A stretch of 5,577 nucleotides of DNA, from contig PWPY01000148.1 in the NCBI GenBank assembly GCA_003558575.1, positions 1 through 5,577 of the forward strand, in the 5' to 3' direction. The translations under genes were made by a program, and so were the position numbers. Under the pieces are notes generated by a model. That model saw only the letters and a program-made list of their open reading frames with translations. It did no database searches and was not told the origin of the DNA. Shown here in pieces: positions 1 to 5,577 of this stretch. Numbering within the stretch: position 1 is the first letter of the stretch; each line of letters starts with the position of its first letter. The DNA is from Desulfonatronovibrio sp. (GTDB lineage Bacteria > Desulfobacterota > Desulfovibrionia > Desulfovibrionales > Desulfonatronovibrionaceae).

Positions 1-103
1 ATGATTGAAGGTAGGCAGCAAATTTCAGCGAATTCTGCTTGAGAAGTAGCTTTTTTCTTATGGTGGAATACTGTTCTCTGAGGGACAGGCCTTCTTTGTT
101 CAT
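1..103 (-). CDS. 5' end of a divergent gene of unknown function (partial)
   Basis: Reading the minus strand from ATG at 103-101 gives 34 codons with no stop before the left edge; the peptide begins MNKEGLSLREQYSTIRKKLL and is lysine- and arginine-rich, with no signal peptide or membrane segment in the visible part. An AGGA lies 6 nt upstream of the ATG, which is good Shine-Dalgarno placement. Codon choice (CTG, CTC, GAA, AAG, AGA) resembles the mre genes. I do not recognise the family. The gene would be transcribed away from mreB, leaving 104-527 as a shared control region. Caution: a second minus-strand frame is also open over the same bases but has no start codon, and 34 codons is little evidence. 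It could be a chance ORF. Confidence 0.45.
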   Translation of the reverse strand, partial: MNKEGLSLREQYSTIRKKLLLKQNSLKFAAYLQS

Positions 104-147
104 TCCTGTTCCTGAACCCTGATCATTGCAGAAGACGCAGCCTTTTC

Positions 148-161
148 TGGAAATGTTTCCA
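148..161. repeat. 14-bp dyad TGGAAA-N2-TTTCCA, possible operator
   Basis: The six-base arms are perfect inverted repeats around a TG spacer. A related dyad with GGAAAA and TTTTCC arms lies at 215-231. A small stem-loop is less likely than a DNA-binding site because the loop would have only 2 nt. No known regulator is recognised, and short dyads arise by chance in A/T-rich intergenic DNA. Confidence 0.3.
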
Positions 162-200
162 TCACGATTTGGACAGCTGAAGCCTGCATCCAAGGGTATC

Positions 201-231
201 TTCCTGACCTTGCAGGAAAATATATTTTTCC
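201..231. repeat. Overlapping inverted repeats TTCCTG/CAGGAA and GGAAAA/TTTTCC
   Basis: TTCCTG (201-206) and CAGGAA (213-218) form a perfect 6-bp stem with a 6-nt loop. The GGAA of the right arm is also the start of GGAAAA (215-220), which pairs with TTTTCC (226-231) across TATAT, so the two foldings exclude each other. The second dyad overlaps the candidate -35 of the mreB-facing promoter, a typical place for a repressor site. Whether it acts as DNA or RNA cannot be told from sequence. Confidence 0.3.
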
Positions 232-255
232 AGTAGTTAGAGAGTGTATTATAAA
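227..255 (+). promoter_or_regulatory. Candidate sigma70-type promoter facing mreB
   Basis: TTTCCA (227-232, 4 of 6 matches to TTGACA) is separated by exactly 17 bp from TATAAA (250-255, 5 of 6 matches to TATAAT). An A/T-rich stretch lies over and before the -35. Transcription would begin near 262, giving a leader of about 265 nt before mreB. It is the best-spaced pair I found upstream of mreB, but the -35 is weak and the call is by eye only. Confidence 0.35.
248..253 (-). promoter_or_regulatory. Consensus -10 box facing the divergent gene
   Basis: ATTATA on the + strand reads TATAAT, a perfect -10 hexamer, on the minus strand. A start near 241 would give a leader of about 140 nt to the ATG at 103. 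No recognisable -35 sits 16-18 bp further back (270-277 is GGCCC-rich on the + strand) and there is no extended -10 TG. The element overlaps the mreB-facing -10, so the two could form one bidirectional promoter. Confidence 0.25.
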
Positions 256-298
256 GATGCATCAAAAAAAGGCCCTTAAAGTTTGTTGCTTGGCTGAT

Positions 299-348
299 TT
301 AATTCTGCTACCGTGGCTGGATTAAGCACGATCCACATTAATCTGCTA
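299..348 (+). repeat. Near-direct repeat TTAATTCTGCTA / TTAATCTGCTA
   Basis: The copies are at 299-310 and 338-348; they differ by one T insertion and start 39 bp apart. Between them lies GATTAA (320-325), which can pair with the TTAATC of the second copy, so one copy may be sequestered in a stem. The function is unknown. A pair of 11-12 nt repeats in 50 bp is more than one would casually expect, but chance or a small local duplication is possible. Confidence 0.35.
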
Positions 349-365
349 AAGACTATCGGTTGCTG

Positions 366-408
366 AACTGTTATGCTGTTATCTTTATACATGGCAGACA
401 GTTTTTTT
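366..408 (+). terminator. Terminator-like hairpin in the mreB leader (possible attenuator)
   Basis: AACTGT (366-371) pairs perfectly with ACAGTT (398-403). After a small 2x1 internal loop, TGCTGT (374-379) pairs with ATGGCA (391-396), including two G-U pairs. The loop is 11 nt (380-390) and the right arm runs into T7 (402-408). The layout is that of an intrinsic terminator, but the stem is A/U-rich and imperfect, so it may terminate only partly or not at all. It ends about 120 nt before mreB. No upstream + strand gene is seen for it to terminate, so if functional it would more likely act as an attenuator of this operon. Confidence 0.3.
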
Positions 409-414
409 ATTGGA

Positions 415-427
415 GAACAAATTGTTC
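415..427. repeat. 13-bp dyad GAACAA-N1-TTGTTC
   Basis: Perfect six-base inverted arms around a single A, directly after the T-rich end of the leader hairpin and 100 bp before mreB. This could be a protein-binding palindrome; the one-base spacer rules out a simple RNA hairpin using all arm pairs. No regulator is recognised. Confidence 0.25.
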
Positions 428-517
428 ATTCTTTGTACTGGATTATTTCCTGCATCAGAATACTTTGTTTCGAGTTATGGCAAGGTCTTTTTCAAAAGAT
501 TAACAACACTATTTTTA

Positions 518-2424
<1,907 letters not shown>

Positions 2425-2430
2425 TCCAAG

Positions 2431-2901
2431 TTGAAGTTGTTTTTTTTCTGCATCCTGTACACATTGCTTGGTATCTGGGCACAATATTTTCTTCCATCCA
2501 TGGATTTTTTTGTCCCGGCTCTTGTGGTAATGCTTCAATTTGGTTTTTTTCAGGCTGCAGCATGGGCAGGACTTTTCTGGATGCTTATTCATGAAGGGAC
2601 CGGGGGACTGGCCTTTGGAACAATTATACTTTTTTATGCCGGGCTGCTGGTATTTTTCTTCCTGGGAGGAGTTTTTCTTGAGATCAGCAATATTCTTTTC
2701 ACCATGTTCCTGATGTTGTTTGCAGCTGTTTATAAAGACTGGATTATATCAGTGATGGCTACATTGCAGGGGCTTTACCTGTCCTGCCAGTTCTGCATGA
2801 TAAATATTCTGCTTCAGGCAGGTATATACATTGCAGCATGGTTCATAACCTTTACCCTATTCAAAAAGCATTTTTTAAATGAGCCTGTTCAAAGGAAATA
2901 G
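2431..2901 (+). CDS. mreD: MreD, rod-shape membrane protein
   Basis: 156 aa, close to the usual 160 for MreD, a polytopic inner-membrane partner of MreC in the Rod complex. The sequence is extremely hydrophobic with about five membrane helices (roughly 2-20, 25-53, 60-82, 85-112 and 125-145) and a short basic tail (KKHFLNEPVQRK). MreD has few invariant motifs, so the call rests on hydrophobic pattern, length and position between mreC and mrdA. The start is TTG at 2431, 6 nt after the mreC stop and preceded by GAGGA; it begins immediately before helix 1, as expected. Codons 3-6 include a run of eight T (2440-2447). The 3' end overlaps mrdA by 23 nt. Confidence 0.9.
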   Translation: MKLFFFCILYTLLGIWAQYFLPSMDFFVPALVVMLQFGFFQAAAWAGLFWMLIHEGTGGLAFGTIILFYAGLLVFFFLGGVFLEISNILFTMFLMLFAAVYKDWIISVMATLQGLYLSCQFCMINILLQAGIYIAAWFITFTLFKKHFLNEPVQRK

Positions 2902-4675
2902 TACGTTCCATGAAAGGTTTGGTTCATACCTTTTGCTGTTTCTGATCGTATCTCTGTTTTGCATTTTTTCGGTCAGACTCTGGTATCTTCAGGTATATAA
3001 AGGGGAGTTTTTTTCCCAGAAGGCCCAAGACAATATCCAGCTCAGGCAGCATATCTATGCTCCGAGGGGGCTTTTTCTGGACAGGCATGGTGAATTGCTT
3101 GCTGTAAATGAACCTTCCTACAGCCTTGCCTTAGTACGTGAAGATTGTTCTGATATTCAGGCAACATTGAGGCAAATCAGTCAATGGACCGGAGAAAATC
3201 ATGCGGATATTGTAGCAGAGTTTGACCGTGGACGGACCATGGTCAGATCTTTTGATAATCAGATAATTGTTTCAAACCTTTCTTTTGATGTACTCACCAG
3301 GATTGAAACTGAAGCCCCGTACTGGCCGGGAGTAAAAATAGTTGTTCACCCCAGGCGTAAGTATCTTCAGGATGAGATTCTGTCTCATGTTTTGGGGTAT
3401 GTGGCCAGGGCCAATGAGGATGAACTAAAAAGTGATCCTGAACTGCACCTCGGTGACAATGTGGGTAAGCAGGGCCTTGAATTTACTTTGGAAAAGATTT
3501 TGCGCGGACAAAAAGGCCTGAGGCGGATGGAAGTGGATGCATCAGGCCGGGTTCTCCATGAAGAGGTTATTGTCAGTCCAGTATCCGGGGAAAGTGTTCA
3601 GCTCAGTATTGACCTGGAAATGCAAAAGACCGCATATGAACTGATGGAGGGAAAGTCAGGTTCTGTGATTGTACTTGATGCAGACACAGGACAGGTTCTG
3701 ACTCTGGTCAGCGCACCAGGATATGACAACAATGAGTTTGTTTTTGGAATATCCCACAAAAACTGGCAGGAGCTATTGAGCAACCCGCATCATCCTTTGC
3801 AGAACAGAAGCATTCAAAGCAATTATCCGCCGGGTTCCATTTTCAAGCTTGTCATGGCCGGACTTGCCTACATGGATCCTGAAACCAGAACATCTGACAG
3901 GGTATTCTGCGCTGGTACCTTTCGCCTTGGGAACAGAGTATTCAGATGCTGGAAGCATCATGGATGGGTGGACATGACCAAATCACTGGTGGAATCATGT
4001 GATGTTTACTACTATCAGCTTGGAGACAGGCTGGGAGTGGACAGAATTAGTGAATTTGCTGTGGGAAGCGGATTTGGTCGAGTCACGGGGATTGATCTGC
4101 CCCATGAAAGATCCGGCCTGATCCCCACCAGGCAGTGGAAAATGCAGAGGTTTAATGAAGGGTGGAGAGGTGGAGATAACTTGAATCTTTCCATAGGCCA
4201 GGGTTTTACTCTGACTACTCCGATACAGATAGCAAGGTTTGTTGCCGCAATCGTCAACGGCGGACACCTGTACAAGCCTTCTCTTTTGATAGATGAAAAA
4301 AAGTCCAATCCAGAGCCTCTTCCCTGGACAGAAGGAGCCAGAAGTTTTGTTTACAACACCATGATCGAGACTGTTGAAGGTGAGCGCGGAACAGCAGCCA
4401 GGCTCAGGAAAAAAGGAGTTGTTGTGGGGGGGAAAACCGGGACTGCCCAGGTTATGCGTCTTCTTCCCGAGCATCTTGAAGACGATGTGGAAGCTGTTGA
4501 ATACTGGATGAGGCACCATGGATGGATGGCAGCCTTTGCCCACACTGAAGAACGAAGTTATTCCATAGTTGCCCTTGTGGAGCATGGCGGGTCCGGCAGT
4601 AGAGCTGCAGGTCCGGTGGTTAAAGCAATTCTTGATTTTATCTATGATGCCCCAAGAGAAAATATTGCTCAGTAG
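2879..4675 (+). CDS. mrdA: Penicillin-binding protein 2, elongation transpeptidase
   Basis: 598 aa, class B PBP that cross-links nascent side-wall peptidoglycan in the periplasm as partner of RodA. Order of parts: cytoplasmic tail, membrane anchor (about 16-33), pedestal/dimerisation domain with the APRGLFLDRHGELLA signature (61-75), then the transpeptidase domain. Active-site motifs are complete: SIFK (Ser320 nucleophile, Lys323), SCD (373-375) and KTG (519-521, within GGKTGTAQV). LSIGQGFTLTTPIQ (437-450) is a PBP2/PBP3 family block. Cys344, Cys357, His361 and Cys374 sit where a metal site is known in PBP2. SxD rather than SxN, and adjacency to mreD and rodA, favour PBP2 over the division protein FtsI. 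The start ATG at 2879 directly follows an in-frame TAA, so no earlier start exists; no Shine-Dalgarno precedes it, and it overlaps mreD by 23 nt, which suggests coupling. Confidence 0.97.
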   Translation: MSLFKGNSTFHERFGSYLLLFLIVSLFCIFSVRLWYLQVYKGEFFSQKAQDNIQLRQHIYAPRGLFLDRHGELLAVNEPSYSLALVREDCSDIQATLRQISQWTGENHADIVAEFDRGRTMVRSFDNQIIVSNLSFDVLTRIETEAPYWPGVKIVVHPRRKYLQDEILSHVLGYVARANEDELKSDPELHLGDNVGKQGLEFTLEKILRGQKGLRRMEVDASGRVLHEEVIVSPVSGESVQLSIDLEMQKTAYELMEGKSGSVIVLDADTGQVLTLVSAPGYDNNEFVFGISHKNWQELLSNPHHPLQNRSIQSNYPPGSIFKLVMAGLAYMDPETRTSDRVFCAGTFRLGNRVFRCWKHHGWVDMTKSLVESCDVYYYQLGDRLGVDRISEFAVGSGFGRVTGIDLPHERSGLIPTRQWKMQRFNEGWRGGDNLNLSIGQGFTLTTPIQIARFVAAIVNGGHLYKPSLLIDEKKSNPEPLPWTEGARSFVYNTMIETVEGERGTAARLRKKGVVVGGKTGTAQVMRLLPEHLEDDVEAVEYWMRHHGWMAAFAHTEERSYSIVALVEHGGSGSRAAGPVVKAILDFIYDAPRENIAQ

Positions 4676-4711
4676 CAGAATTGGATTAATTAAGATTTTT
4701 TATGGAAAATA

Positions 4712-5577
4712 ATGATAGATCGACAGTTTTTTTTATATATTAACTGGCCATTGCTGGCTGTGATCTTTCTGCTGTGCGCAGCCGGAGTTCTCAATCTGTA
4801 TTCTGCAAGCGCTTTCAGAATTGGTGACGGCATGGCTTTGACGCCATTTTACAAAAAGCAGTTAATTTGGGGGGGGATCAGCCTTGGGGTTTTGATTCTG
4901 ACAATGGTCTTTGATTATCGCCACCTGAAGACCACTTCCTGGGTTATATACATATTGACTCTTGTTTCATTGGTGGCGGTACTTTTTTGGGGACGGTCGA
5001 TCTATGGGGCTCAGAGATGGCTGGATCTGGGCGTTTTCAGCGTGCAGCCCAGTGAAGTAGCTAAGATTGGTGTCTTGCTGATGGGTGCTGTATGTCTGTC
5101 CAAAATCAAACCGCCATTAGGTTTCAGGGACCTGATCAAAGTTCTGGCCATTGCCATGGCTCCAGCCTATCTTATAACGAGACAGCCGGATCTGGGCTCA
5201 GCTCTGCTGCTCATAGCCCTTGTTTCAGGTATGGTTTTGTATCTGGGAGTAAAAAAAAATATTATCAAGCTGCTTGTGGTTTCCCTGCCTTTTCTTGCCC
5301 CTCTGGGGTGGAATTTCCTCAAAGATTATCAGAAGACCAGGCTTCTAACCTTTATCAACCCTGGTCACGATCCTCTCGGAGCAGGGTATCACGTTATTCA
5401 GTCGCAGATAGCCATTGGCTCAGGCGGTTTCTGGGGCAAAGGTTTTATGGAAGGGACCCAGAGTCAGCTTCGTTTTCTTCCAGAAAAGCATACTGATTTT
5501 GCTTTTTCGGTTTTTGGTGAAGAGTGGGGGTTTATTGGTGCAGTGGTCCTTCTTTTTTTATTCTGTATTTTTCTTTA
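4712..5577 (+). CDS. rodA: RodA, peptidoglycan glycosyltransferase (3' end cut by window)
   Basis: 288 codons plus two bases are visible and the frame is open at the right edge; full RodA is about 370 aa, so roughly 80 residues are missing. RodA is a SEDS-family multi-pass membrane enzyme that polymerises lipid II, working with PBP2. Visible: helix 1 (about 10-28, preceded by INW and followed by LNLYSAS), GAQRWLDLG (99-107), QPSE (112-115), RQPDLGSA (157-164) and [18 protein letters not shown] (256-273). Asp262 in HTDF is the conserved catalytic aspartate of SEDS enzymes, with the same number as in E. coli RodA. The start ATG at 4712 is 36 nt after the mrdA stop, with only a weak TGGA (4703-4706) before it. 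ATG at 4702 is in another frame. A T8 run occupies codons 6-8 and a G8 run lies at 4869-4876, both without disturbing the frame. FtsW is the alternative, but context decides for RodA. Confidence 0.96.
   Translation, partial: MIDRQFFLYINWPLLAVIFLLCAAGVLNLYSASAFRIGDGMALTPFYKKQLIWGGISLGVLILTMVFDYRHLKTTSWVIYILTLVSLVAVLFWGRSIYGAQRWLDLGVFSVQPSEVAKIGVLLMGAVCLSKIKPPLGFRDLIKVLAIAMAPAYLITRQPDLGSALLLIALVSGMVLYLGVKKNIIKLLVVSLPFLAPLGWNFLKDYQKTRLLTFINPGHDPLGAGYHVIQSQIAIGSGGFWGKGFMEGTQSQLRFLPEKHTDFAFSVFGEEWGFIGAVVLLFLFCIFL

Noticed and set aside
35..56. + strand terminator: CTGCTT/AAGTAG stem then T6
   Set aside because: Short stem with a 3-nt loop and a G-U pair, and it lies within the candidate minus-strand gene; no + strand gene is established before it.
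201..230. Hairpin 201-218 as an intrinsic terminator
   Set aside because: The stem is only 6 bp and the T-run starts 7 nt after it, too far for a standard terminator.
257..325. 22-codon leader peptide starting at ATG 257
   Set aside because: No Shine-Dalgarno, and the ATG lies upstream of the likely transcription start near 262.
433..461. Second promoter TTGTAC-N17-CAGAAT close to mreB
   Set aside because: The -35 matches at only 3 of 6 positions and the -10 at 4 of 6; kept out of the features, though start mapping could revive it.
3995..4585. 196-codon minus-strand ORF
   Set aside because: Antisense to the catalytic part of mrdA; its composition is what reverse reading of that gene produces.
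5092..5496. 134-codon + strand ORF
   Set aside because: Lies wholly inside rodA in a different frame; the RodA frame carries the conserved SEDS motifs.

Overview
The window carries the cell-shape (Rod complex / elongasome) operon of a Gram-negative rod, read left to right on the + strand: mreB (528-1568), mreC (1564-2424), mreD (2431-2901), mrdA encoding PBP2 (2879-4675) and the first 288 codons of rodA (4712 to the right edge). All five reading frames are intact. The MreB sequence, the N-terminus of MreC and the order mreBCD-mrdA-rodA fit a deltaproteobacterium of the Desulfovibrionales type with moderate G+C. That placement rests on family resemblance judged by eye and is only moderately secure.

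Region by region: positions 1-103 hold what looks like the 5' end of a divergent minus-strand gene that runs off the left edge (34 codons visible, preceded by AGGA). Positions 104-527 contain no convincing gene. This stretch is a divergent control region with -10-like elements facing both ways around 247-255, two GGAAA/TTTCC dyads, and then a leader of about 265 nt before mreB. The leader has competing stem-loops, a near-direct repeat and a hairpin followed by seven T residues at 366-408. From 528 on, the genes are packed with gaps or overlaps of -23 to +36 nt, so one polycistronic message is likely.

How the genes work together: MreB forms actin-like filaments under the inner membrane. MreC and MreD connect them to the periplasmic enzymes. 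RodA polymerises lipid II into glycan strands and PBP2 cross-links those strands into the side wall. No rodZ gene is visible here.

The observation most worth following up is the mreC start. The frame is open back to a stop at 1561-1563, and the N-terminal membrane anchor requires a start upstream of about 1585. The only plausible codon there is ATT at 1564, placed 8 nt after a perfect AAGGAGGT and overlapping the mreB stop (ATTAG). An automated call at TTG 1672 would delete the membrane anchor. Secondary points are the terminator-like hairpin in the mreB leader, a Cys/Cys/His/Cys set in PBP2 that probably binds zinc, and the divergent promoter arrangement. Nothing else in the window suggests an undescribed system; it is mostly a well-known operon with unusual translation-initiation features.
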